Source of the DNA: Symsagittifera roscoffensis
Taxonomy: Eukaryota > Xenacoelomorpha > Acoela > Convolutidae
DNA length: 64,000 bases
Assembly: GCF_963678635.1 (NCBI RefSeq)
Contig: NC_087064.1
Location: 71,735,465-71,799,464 of the forward strand
Direction of reading: 5' to 3'
Below, piece after piece: positions 11,625 through 20,969 of the stretch (position 1 is the first letter of the stretch; every line of letters begins with the position of its first letter). Below the pieces are notes generated by a model. The model was not told the origin of the DNA and did not search any database. It saw only the letters and a list, made by a program, of their open reading frames with translations. Made by a program: the position numbers and the translations under genes.

Positions 11625-12140
11625 AGCAATGATGAGCAATTCCCTGATTATTTCAAACAAATCCATAAAAAGTACAAATTTTTCATCCTGAATCATGAAC
11701 CCAATTTCTCTGGCTTCGCTTCAAACGCAAATTTTGCGCTATCCTCCCATTCGGATAAATTGGATTTTTGCAATCATTCGATTGACAACGGAAAACATTA
11801 TCATGTGCTGGTCGAATTCAGAAAAGAGTCTACCGATTTACTTAACAAGATGACTTCAAAAGCCTTCGTTTTCCCTTGCCTTCTCTCTACATTCAAATAT
11901 TTAATTTTGGGTTGCTCCAACTATCAACTGTCCGGCCCATTGATAGAAAAACTGAAAAAAGATGTTAAATATAACTCCATCAACAACCTAGATGTTAGTG
12001 GTGTTCCAGTTAGCAGACGATTGCCTCAAGTTTGCTTCGGCTCGCAGACTAAATCTCAAACCAACATGATTACTAATTTAACAGTTGAACGCTTTACTAA
12101 TATTTTGAATGGTGAAAATGCTGCTGAGTTTTCAGAATAA
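11625..12140 (+). pseudogene. Fragment with possible HUH-type replication initiator motif
   Basis: An open frame of 171 codons without an initial ATG. An FFILNHEP strand is followed about 35 residues later by KHYHVLVEF; the H-Y-H at 11796-11804 has the form of motif II of HUH endonucleases (Rep, NS1). I cannot identify a clear YxxxK motif III or a helicase domain, so this is a suggestion from two motifs. The gene sits just inside the right inverted repeat and is on the opposite strand to the Polinton genes. Alternatives are an unrelated metal-binding protein or chance. Confidence 0.3.
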
Positions 12141-12285
12141 ATTATAAAATTTTAAGTGGGTATGGTTGTATGAAAATTGAATTAAACACTTTGTTTGTGA
12201 AATTTATCATGGAGAAGAAATTCAAGTTTCAAATAATGACTTTATTTTGCTCTCTTGTATTTCAAAAAAAATGTAACTACACAAG

Positions 12286-12348
12286 CGGGAGGTGTTCCCG
12301 AGGAGCGTAGCGACGAGCAACGCCGGGTTAGCCGTTGCCCGCTAAACA
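12286..12348 (-). repeat. Right arm of ~60-bp inverted repeat
   Basis: Inverted partner of 8879-8945. It also contains an internal GCAACG...CGTTGC foldback. Confidence 0.75.
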
Positions 12349-12487
12349 AAATGGCTATGACTTAAAATTTCGAAAGACTTGATACGAAATTTTTCGCGTT
12401 TCACATGAACTTGTAGAAAAAGAAAAAAAAAGAAAAATTGATAAGAATGAATTAAAAAGACCGAATATATAAATTTTACAAAAACTT

Positions 12488-12935
12488 CAATAAATTAGTT
12501 TAGAAATTATATCTTTAGCAAATCTTTTCAAATCATGATCATTAAGTTTGAAACTTATTGGATATCTACTCGTAATTTTTACATGAGCAACATAAATACA
12601 ATAAAGTCCATATAACACTGAATCAGCTGATTTTATTAGTTTTTCATCAGTAGCTGATTTCTCTCGTGAATTGTACGTCGCATATTCTTGTACACGAGGG
12701 GATAATCATAAAATCTTTTACCTAGGGGATCTGCGAAGAATATCTGTCCTTCAGCTTGAGCAAGAAGCAACCAGTAGATTCCAGGTTGATCCGATGATGA
12801 CGCATTCCTAATCATGAACGTATTATCGTTTTTCGATACTGAAGAGCATGGAAAATCTGCCGGAAAAATTCTTTTAAACTGATAATTCAAATGTTTACAA
12901 CGGTTAATAAGTTCCATTTTTTGAAGATTATCCAT
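12488..12935 (-). pseudogene. Polinton adenovirus-type cysteine protease (PRO), catalytic residues lost
   Basis: In intact relatives this protease matures virion proteins. The ATG at 12935 opens a reading frame with the family's FPADFP block, the DQPG-x-x-W block and the acidic FFADPLG block. A frameshift near 12650 leads to the C-terminal GLYC block and a stop at 12488. Where the family has His (PG-x-H-W) the sequence has Tyr, and where it has the nucleophile Cys (C-G-x-Y-C) it again has Tyr. The protein could not be an active protease even without the frameshift. It lies directly after the capsid gene, in the same frame and without an intervening stop. Confidence 0.7.
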
Positions 12936-14115
12936 GTCTAGTCTAAATAATAAGAGTGTTTTGGTAACTTTTCTATCTGAACGCACATGAATTGTTGATG
13001 CACGCTCTCCCATAAATAATAACTCGACGTTATTACCGACACCTGCGTCAAATTTGAGTTCGACCGAAGTAGTGCAATTGATCAATTCAAGATGAATGGA
13101 ATCGTGTGAAGCATCCTGAAAAAACATGATATCAAAAGCCATAATATAATGATTGTCATAATTAGCGAGACTGATTCCATGACTAGTGTTCAAAACAAAA
13201 TCAAGAACCCCAATCGTATTGTAATAAATTCTTTTATTGTCTGATGTTGAGACGGGAGTTTCGGCATTGGGTAGGCCGTTTCTGTATACAATAGTCTCAT
13301 TCAACCCAAACTTCTGGTAATAAAAAGGGTTTGTCCTATTAGTACCAAATATGCTTCGTTTATGCTCATTGATACTATCATTCTTCGAACAGGTTCCGTT
13401 GCGAAAACATCCTGTTGTTGCCAGCTTTGTACTCATGCAGTTGCGAGAAAAGTTTTTGGTACTACTTCGATGTAATTATAAATTGCCGGGTTCTTCAACA
13501 AAGTTTTTTCTATTGATGAGAGAACATAGTCAGTCACAGTCATTGTTCTGACATAGAGATTAGCTTCAAATATTTGAACTTTGTAGTGTTTAGCTGCATC
13601 TTCAGATACGACAACAAAATTTTTAGGAGAACGTCTAAGAGACAATCTAATTGTCACACCGCTAAATGGGTGCTTGTCCTATGACAAGAAGTCGCAAGCA
13701 ATTCTGCCAAATAGGTTCATCTCCTTCGAGGCCGCTACGAGACCTTTACGCTCCGTAACAACCTCAGCTCTCCTTCCATTACCGTCAATAGCTGATGGAT
13801 TTTCTTCCTAATGAAAACTTTGAGAAGCCAACCATGTTTTCTTGGCATCATTACAGTCTGAAAACTCGGTCTCAATAAAGCTTTTATGGGCAAAATTAGC
13901 GTTGATATTTGATATTTTCTCTTATTCAGAGACAGTATACTAAATCAATTAAGATGAAGGATTGTTAACAAAAAACGGCCTATTGAAGATCGATGAAATT
14001 ATTTCTGTCGCCGAGTACTTCAAACTCGAGCATAGAACCATCAGGAGAGTAGGAAGGTCCAATGTTTTGGGTGAATGCATTATAAATAAGACCAACAAGC
14101 TGTGAAATGCTTCAC
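12936..14115 (-). pseudogene. Polinton major capsid protein (double jelly-roll), broken
   Basis: Forms the icosahedral shell in polintoviruses. Recognisable blocks are the N-terminal IGPSYSP...NNFIDLQ segment near 14090-14010, the SQDKHPF...VKVQIFEA-type middle segment (about 13720-13440), and a C-terminal segment from 13436 with YYQKFGLNETIVYRNG and NYDNHYIMAFDIM. These match the F54H12.2-type family as I remember it. The gene is split by stops at about 13.98 kb, 13.8 kb and 13.44 kb. The last block runs in frame into the protease. Capsid genes in Polintons normally lie next to the PX/PY genes, as here. Confidence 0.75.
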
Positions 14116-14159
14116 TCGGGATTAAATTAGAAATCGTTTTTAACCCTTGTAAAGAAATC

Positions 14160-14540
14160 GTAACGACTTCTCTGTGCAGATCGTTTTGACGCGTCTAGTT
14201 TTTCGTTTCACCGCCGTTGTTGTTTTTTTGGATGAGTTTTTCGAGATCTACTTTAACCTCCTACTGGCTTCTTGGTTGTTTTTCTGACGGTGCTTTTGAG
14301 TGCCTGCTAAGGGCTTTATCGTTTTGTTGCAAATTCTATCAGTTCTGGAGCTGCCTGAAGAAGTAGTTCTTTCCGATATTTTTTGCTGCTGGTATCACAA
14401 ACTTTCGACCCAATGGAAGTGACACTCGTCCTATTTCCAGGGCTAATTCACCAAAGCCACTGCCTCCTTGTCTATAATGCCCCGAGAAATGTGGTAGGTT
14501 TGCTTGGTTGTGGTAATATGAATCTACAATGATCAATTGC
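14160..14540 (-). pseudogene. Polinton PX-like small virion protein
   Basis: A Gly-rich N-terminal segment (HYRQGGSGFGEL) is followed by an amphipathic, Arg/Lys-containing helix (RKFVIPAAKNIGK). After a frameshift comes a strongly basic tail. This matches the small PX protein usually found between PY and the capsid gene. No ATG remains at the expected start. It starts 15 bp after the PY stop, a spacing that fits a compact virus-like gene block. Confidence 0.6.
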
Positions 14541-14554
14541 TAAATTTTTTAACG

Positions 14555-15394
14555 TCAGATCATTTTTGCCCCTCCAGCGAAAGGAACAAGTCCTCCAGTT
14601 TCTGTGCGCAAGTTCACAGAAATATTAGAAAAATTGTTGACCAAAAGCTTTTTTTAAATCCAAATTACTAAACATTTTACGTTGATTCGGTTCAATTGTA
14701 CATGCGTTACCGTTCTCCACTCGACGTTTTGTATCAATGACTCGTAAAAGGGGTGCTTTCGTGTCTCCGACTATTTGATAACGAATTAAGTCCAGGTAAA
14801 TAAACATAGGCTGAGTATCAACCGGATAGACAGCATTAAGATCTTGGGCAGAGAATGTGCTATTTTTCGAGCCTCCTTGTTTGTAACCTATATGATAACC
14901 ATTTCCATCTATGACGCCTTTGGATCCAAGTAGACCAGGATTTTGCGGGCTTGAAAAAATTATACCTTCTCAATAATGCAGCCATAATGAAAGATGTTTG
15001 GTTATTGGATCTATTACGTAGTCCAATTCTGCCTTTCGACGAATCCCATCCAGTATTTGTTCAAAGCTCGTATACTCTACTTTTGTTGCCTATGCTGTTT
15101 CTCCAAGGTACGGCCTAGAGATCTTGTCTTTCTCAAATTTCATGCTTGCTATAACCCAATTTTTTTGTAGAACACAAGGTTGTTGTCAGTTACGTTGATT
15201 ATCTGAGTAGGGAAGATAATTTCTATAACTGCTACTCTCCCTTCACCTTTCAAAGTTATTTCTTCACTCAGGAGATTTTTGAAGTTGGCTAGATCGTAAT
15301 CTTAAAAAACGTTCATTAATGCAGCTGAGACTAGGGTAATTGTGAAGGAAGGGGAAACATTTTGGGTGAAAAGGCTGGAAGTGCCCTCAGTCAT
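14555..15394 (-). pseudogene. Polinton PY-like virion protein
   Basis: The ATG at 15394 opens a frame with FTITLVS...NFKNLLSEEI and a VAVIEI block, typical of the start of this family. The later FIYLDLIRYQIVGDTKAPLLR block (about 14807-14740) and the C-terminal VNLRTETGGLVPF block end at the TGA at 14555-14557. Stops and shifts interrupt it near 15.3, 15.1, 14.97 and 14.62 kb. In relatives it is thought to be a penton or minor capsid protein. That assignment is from family knowledge, not from this sequence. Confidence 0.65.
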
Positions 15395-15399
15395 GATTG

Positions 15400-16613
15400 T
15401 TTAAATTTTCATTTTCTCCAGAACGCGAATTAATTCAGACTCGTAAAATTTTTCCTCAATCGTTTCTCTGTTAGTATCAATCAATGTGAATGTTGGAGGG
15501 CTTCGTGTTGGTTTGTCAAAAGTCAAAAATTTCAAACACTTCATCGGTGAACCATTGTTTGTAACCCTTGCGATAAGGTATGTCTACTTTGGCGAGTCTA
15601 ACAAAATCACCAACATAAAGCGTTGGACGTCGAACTAATTTCAATAACTGTTGTGCTCCTAATGAAATCAGGCGAGGAACTTGTGACATGATTTACTCTC
15701 GAATTAATTGCATTGACAAAATCTTGCAATTTGTCAAATATGAGTAAGTCCATTTATCCTCCAAGTACTTATAATTATATTTTTCAAGAAACGGATCTTT
15801 CTCTCAGCCAATGCAGAGTTTTTCTCGCTCTCTGTGCTATATGTTTTTATGCCTTTCTTTTTACATAATGCTTCGAAGGACCCATTAACCTCTGTGCCCT
15901 TGTCTACCCAAACCTTTTTCGGTTGTTTTGTCGTTATCTTTAGTTTGAACGCTTCTGCTGTTGTAGTAGCATACTTTGATTTCAAGGGTTGCCGCCTGAG
16001 ATAGCGGGACATGCAGTCAACTGCAACAAGCAGATACTTAACATCATGGTTGTACTGGGCAAGTTTATCAACATAGGCCAGATCTAATGACTGGTTTTCG
16101 TCGATATCGTAAGCTTTGACCTTGAGTCGCGGCGTTTTTCGGATGACGGTTTGATATTATGTGTAAGCAGGTTCAGTATGAAGGAATGTTTAACTTTCTT
16201 TTGCGACAAATTGGTTGCTTTTATCAAGTTGTTCACAAACCAATTAACACGGGACCTTTGTCACTGTATTTAGTTTTCAACAATTTTTCTTCAATCTTGG
16301 TAATTTTACCATTGTTTTGTTTTACCCTTCTTTTTTCTGACGTTGGAGAATCTGAATTGCTATAGGGGGTTCCGTACGAGTCAGAGCCTTCTTCTGACGC
16401 TTTTTCAAATTTTTGGTTTCGGGGTTTTTCTATCGTCGTTAAGGCTTTTTTTTGTTTTCTACTTCTCCTACGGTTTGCACAAGTTTTTTCCTGCCAAACG
16501 GGGTATGTTAGGCGTGTTCTTGAGAGTCCGGGTTCTCGGTTCTCTTGAGCGTTAAAAGACGCTGACTGAACCGCTTGTTTGGCATTTCGATTTACTACCA
16601 GCTTTTCATTCAA
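15400..16613 (-). pseudogene. Polinton retroviral-like integrase
   Basis: Inserts the transposon. The catalytic core is clear: the DLAYVDKLAQYN...KYLLVAVD block with the first Asp (about 16095-16020), the VWVDKGTE block with the second Asp and the NSALAERKIRFLK block with the Glu (in the open frame 16012-15734). The family's C-terminal SH3-like part follows (LYVGDFVRLAKVDIPYRKGY, about 15640-15560, then KFYESELIRVLEK near 15440). The N-terminal part at 16613-16233 is Lys/Arg-rich and ends in a zinc-binding-type region that has decayed. Several frameshifts and stops make it non-functional. Confidence 0.8.
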
Positions 16614-16619
16614 GTTGAG

Positions 16620-17157
16620 AGCATTTAAATTGATAATGGACGCCGGATAGTGTAATTTTTTTGTTGGTTTTTGTTGGTTGTTGTATTTCGTAATGAAATA
16701 ATGCAGATTTAAGTCCTGTTGGTACTTTATTCACATAGATCACCTCCTTGTCAATGTTAATGGTTACTCTTTGTGAGTTTTGTATGATTTCAAGTATGGT
16801 GTTTGCTCTAATAAAAATTTTTTGTCCTCTAAAATCTGTAACTGTCTCAAAATACTTTCGGTCTGACTATCGTTTTTCTCTTCTAAGATTTCACCTTCAT
16901 CACGTTCGAGCGGTACTTCTTCATCTTCCGTTATCAGATCAAGCTGTTTTTGCTGGGGCTCAGCATTTTCCGTGAATGTTTCCTTCGTTGCAGTAGTCTT
17001 ACTAGTTTGAGGAGGTAATTGGGGTCTAAGCCGGTTAAGGTAGGATAGTTGAGCATTTTTTTTGTATACTAGTATTATCGTTAAGAGCACGTGCAGCATG
17101 CGACTGCTCTTTAACATATAAGTGTTTCGGAATTACAATGAATTCTTCAGCAGTCAT
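16620..17157 (-). pseudogene. Polinton conserved protein upstream of the integrase
   Basis: Starts at the ATG at 17157 (MTAEEFIVIPKHLYVKEQ). A Pro/Gln/Glu-rich middle is followed by ILRQLQILEDKK and, after a shift, a short conserved-looking segment with INIDKEVIYVNK. Many animal Polintons have a protein of this kind immediately before the integrase, sometimes fused to it. Its function is not established. One frameshift near 17100 and another near 16760 break it. Confidence 0.55.
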
Positions 17158-17559
17158 AATTCAGTTGTGATGTACTTGTAACAAAAAGAAATTGTTTGTC
17201 GCACTAAATGGAAACCTTCTAATTCAGAATAATTGCACGTTTTCTGACAACATTCGTTTTTGGAGTGATTAAATATTTGTATGCTGTCTCGAGTCGTTCA
17301 ATATTTGGAAATAACTGAAAAATTTCTTCAATGTAGACAACTATTCTTCGGAAGTTTTTGCTCCTTCCCCTGAACAATTTGGCCGCTGCAGTAAATTCGC
17401 TCTATTCTTATTAATTAATTCTTAATATCACCCCCTGGAGTCATCCACACGCAAAGCATTGAATTTAGTGATAGGTATGTCTCCTATTTTGCTGATCTCT
17501 CGCTGTTGGCTGTTTCTCATTTCAAAACCAATCATAAAAAACTTGCTTTTCTTCAGGGC

Positions 17560-18010
17560 ACAATGATTCCTCGAGTTGTAATGAGGTTAATGTCTATTGC
17601 AGCTTGGGTAATTTGAAATAACTTGAAACATAAATTGTCAACCCGAGGACAGCCCAAATCATCTAGATTTTCAACCTTTCGGTCCAAGTACTTGGCCAAG
17701 AACTCTTTTCTTTTCCTTTAGCTTAAAAAACGGCACCGGGCTTTCTCAACACAAAAATATAAAGTATTTGATTCAAGTTTATGTAAAGGTAATCACCGTT
17801 TTCTCAATGGAGACCGTGTAAATAATTTGTTTACCAGTCGTAAGCTTTTTGTTCGAGCTTTGGTAGTATATTGATATTCACTGTAGGTAAAAAAAAATGA
17901 GTCGGTTGCTGTAGTCTGAAATTGTTTTTGCTAATTCTTTAATCACAAAGGCGTTTTTCTTGTGAGGAAAGCCATCCACGTCAAGCACAACTGCACAACT
18001 GATCTCTCGC
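17560..18010 (-). pseudogene. Fragment of a conserved protein of unknown function
   Basis: Coding-like blocks in changing frames: AVVLDVDGFPHKKNAFVIKE near 17990-17930, a GL-x-x-ENGDY block near 17810, and KEFLAKYLDRK...LDDLGCP near 17700-17650. The pattern (start of an RNase-H-like strand, then a W-x-x-G block, then a [KE]-K-x-[FW]-L ... DLGCP block) recalls an uncharacterised family common in arthropod genomes near Polintons. I am working from memory, so treat the link as tentative. Confidence 0.35.
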
Positions 18011-18143
18011 TTAGCTTTCTAGTAAATGATAAACTTCTGTTTTTTTTCAACTTGATGAAAAGGCAGAACGCTATTTCACTCAAATGTCCCAATAAGCTGC
18101 TGTTACAGTTCCAGGGCAACATGTATCAGTACGTGGGACCCTG

Positions 18144-18920
18144 TTAGTCAAAGTCGTGTTTAAATCCGGCCGAATCAAGTGAAATAGCGTGCAATTGTAA
18201 AATTTTGGAATTTTTCAAGTATTTGTTAAAGGAAGAGTTATCAATACCAATCAAGCCACCATAAGGTCTCAACTTATTCAAAACGTCGTAGTTAAGATTC
18301 TGAGAACTAACAAAAACAGAGAGCATGCAGCTAGAAAAAAGTTTCATCGGTTAGAAATATCAGGATACATTTATTTCGAAGACGTATAGATTTCATTTTT
18401 TAAATCAAAAGGAGTTACTCTGCTTTTGATTTTACAATTTCATTGTTTATTTTTCCAACACCTTCCAACCTGCTGAACTTCTGGCCTTGCAGATACCACT
18501 AAGTCTGGAAGTTTTTTGTATTTGATAGCTTGTTGAAACATAGACGGATTTTTCTCTCCAAGTCTATATCAACCCATATTGAGTTAAAATCAAACGAACA
18601 GTCGAATGCGTTTTCATAATCAGCACTATTCAAATCGCTAACATTACCTTACTTTTGTTTTGTAGAATTGCACAGAGAGATTTGTTGAAGCTCACTCAAA
18701 TAAAATGGTTCTTTGAAAATTAACTCGTATTCTTTCTTTGAAAATTCCTTTGATATTTCGAGAAAGACGACGTAGCGTTCATTACAGATTTTGAAAAACG
18801 AGTTTTTTCTGTGGTTAAAACACTCTTAATTGTAAATGATCATTACCAAATTCTTCAAAACACCAAATTCCCTCTAATTTCAATTTTTTTAATAAGTTTT
18901 GACAAATTTGTCGTATGGTA
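18144..18920 (-). pseudogene. Unclassified coding-like remnant at the right end of the Polinton
   Basis: Two stretches look coding: about 18860-18530 (an acidic, aromatic-rich frame with one TAA, for example FLEISKEFSKKEYEL) and 18347-18144 (67 residues). I do not recognise either. The position between the inverted repeat and the integrase block suggests an accessory gene. The packaging ATPase, otherwise missing, could in principle have been here, but no P-loop is visible. Confidence 0.3.
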
Positions 18921-18989
18921 TTTTTGCCCAAAAACGGCCGCCGCCTTTGAAGAGTAATTTCAATTTACTGCCTTTTCACCCTTAAATAA

Positions 18990-19015
18990 AGGTCAAATTC
19001 AGGAATTAGTTTACT
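18990..19015 (-). repeat. Candidate right terminal inverted repeat of the Polinton
   Basis: On the minus strand it begins AGTAAACTAATTCCTGAATT, matching the left end at 3385-3418. Homology to the dispersed repeat at 24.9 kb begins about 25 bp outside it. Confidence 0.5.
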
Positions 19016-19039
19016 GCTGGCTCATGCTCTCAGTGGATT

Positions 19040-20960
19040 TCAGTTCCAAAAGAGGAAATAAACAAAGACGCACAGTTGTAGTTTTTTTGTTCCTCTCAAA
19101 AAAAATGTTCCTCTCAAAGATGCAGTAAGATATTGCACCGATTAGAACCGCGCTTACAAAATTTTTGTCTCAAAATAAGAGTTGAAAATTTTAATCTATT
19201 TTTAAGCCGTTAACTTCATGTAGCACGGTTTTTGGGCTCATGTCCTGATGAATTCTAACTCACTGCTTTATTTGAAGCCTATAAAAAAACTGAATGGTTT
19301 ATTCTCATTTTGCTCAAATTTCATTCATTGCAGCATACTTAGTGAAAAGCAAAAATTCTAGAAACGTTTCATAATGCAGATAATCGGTTATGAAACATGT
19401 ACAATAAATTTTGGGGTTATCAATTTCAAATGTCTCTTACCGTTTCTTAGCGTTGTCTTGGACCGAGATTCTGCTTTAATTAGCAGACTAACCTGGCCAA
19501 CTTTTTGTATTTTGAGCATATAGTGACCAAAACTTTATATTTTTTGCAGAAACGACAAGCGCGACCAAAAATTAATTAAATGTGACCATGTCTGAGTTAA
19601 ATAGGTCGAAATGGGCCATCTGAACAGTAAATTTTATCAGTTGGATTTTGTTTTTCCGATATTTTTTGCCAGTAGAAGAAGTACTTTTTGTGCAGTTTGC
19701 AACTGAGATCTTGAAATACTTGTTTAAACACTAAATGATGGAATTGTTTTAATAAAAAACTACACCACACTACACCGACACACCACCGACACTTACTACA
19801 ACCACACCACACCGACACGGAAAGATGAAAGCATAATCCGCAAATTGCTCAAAGTTTAAGATGGTTGACATCAGATTCCAACCCCTAACAGATCGAAATA
19901 AAATTGAAAACGGCAAAGCTGAATCTCCTCCTTTGTTGTGCTTTCACTTGCAAAGTTGCCCAAATCCGAAGATTGCAAAACTTGCAATTAAGATTAATCA
20001 GATTGGGCTTTTGGTGTTTCGTGCTTCTAAGTGGGCTTTTTGTGTTTCTACCTTTTTTGGATTTGTCCTCTACCTGATTTCTTCCGTATTTGAGAGTATA
20101 TCCAATTGAGATTGGATGGCTTTGAGTTTTTGCAATCTCTTTTTAAACACTGATGGGTTCTGTCTTGAAAGTTTTTGACCCTTTAAAACCTTGTCGCGTT
20201 TTTTAAGATTCGCTCATTTTCGATATAAGTGAATACTTGACCAATAATGATTAAAATTGTCAATGGAACTCTTTAATTATTAGACTGGTTTTTAAATTGA
20301 TTTAGTTTAAATTAGTCCAACCCACATTTTGTCAGTCGATTCCAAAAAAAAATGAAGCATTGAAGTTACTCAAATCTATGAAAGCTTAAAAAACTAAGAG
20401 TTCACTCCACTCCAGAAAAGGAATAAAGCAAAGCTGCGCAATTGTAGTTTCACTTCAAAATTGCCGGAGTACCTTTTTATCATTTTCTTCCTAGAAATGG
20501 CGCGCGGATAATGGTAGAAAACATGTTGAAAAACTGTTCCTCTCAAAGATGCATCAGGAAGCTGCTAAGCTAGTTTTTGTGATTGCATTTCACTGTCAGA
20601 TAAAATGATGTCAAAGCTCAAGTTTCACACTTCTTTGCCAATAAAAAACGGCTTTTGAAATGAGTAAAAACATTGATTGAAGTATACAAAAGCGATCCAG
20701 CTATTTAACTTGAACCTGCCACCTGTGGTAAAAAATTAGTTGAACTGCACTTTTAAACTTTTTTGCCAGAAAAATTAGAGTTGTTTTTGCTATACTTAAT
20801 CTATAATTAAGCCATTAACACTAAGTTACAAGAATTTTTGGCTCAAATCATTACCCGCACTGGAGTTTCTCCATTAAAAGTTAATTATCTGGCCATTTTA
20901 TGTTTTAAAACAAATTTAACCCTGTAGCAGTTAATTATTTGACATTTTTTTTTTCAAAGA
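19040..20960 (+). repeat. Large duplicated segment, copy 1
   Basis: 19040-19750 corresponds to 24910-25975, and 19805-20590 to 27310-28170, in the same order and orientation. The copies share an 82-codon plus-strand frame (19861-20109 and 27379-27627). The changes between the two frames are mostly amino-acid altering, so I do not call it a gene. Confidence 0.75.
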
Positions 20961-20969
20961 CACAAATAA

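Larger units (their letters stand above)
8879..12348. mobile_element. Inverted-repeat-bounded segment nested in the Polinton
   Basis: About 60 bp at 8879-8945 recurs inverted at 12286-12348. Both contain the identical 18-mer CGTTGCTCGTCGCTACGC, plus aligned flanks with scattered mismatches. The segment sits between the protease and the polymerase, where no Polinton core gene is seen. It holds a partial tandem duplication, a minus-strand ORF and two plus-strand ORFs, one with an H-Y-H motif. It may be a separate transposon or virus-like insertion, or accessory DNA of the Polinton flanked by duplicated control sequences. Confidence 0.55.
3385..19015 (-). mobile_element. Decayed Polinton/Maverick DNA transposon
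   Basis: Almost every hallmark gene of a Polinton (Maverick) is recognisable in one 15.6-kb stretch. These are protein-primed DNA polymerase B, retroviral-like integrase, double-jelly-roll major capsid protein, PY- and PX-like virion proteins and an adenovirus-type cysteine protease, all on the minus strand. I did not find the packaging ATPase. All genes carry stops and frameshifts, so the element is dead. The size fits the family (about 15-20 kb). The limits come from a short inverted repeat at 3385-3418 and 18990-19015. The right limit also fits the point (about 19040) where the outside DNA resumes homology with the repeat at 24.9 kb. I see no convincing 6-bp target duplication. Confidence 0.85.

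Noticed and set aside
3379-19021. 6-bp target duplication around the Polinton
   Set aside because: The flanking hexamers (AATTAA and GCTGGC) do not match. Either the ends are off by some bases or the duplication has decayed.
19861-20109. 82-codon plus-strand ORF, also present at 27379-27627
   Set aside because: Comparing the two copies, almost all differences change amino acids and very few are silent, which is the opposite of protein conservation. The frame sits inside a large non-coding duplication.
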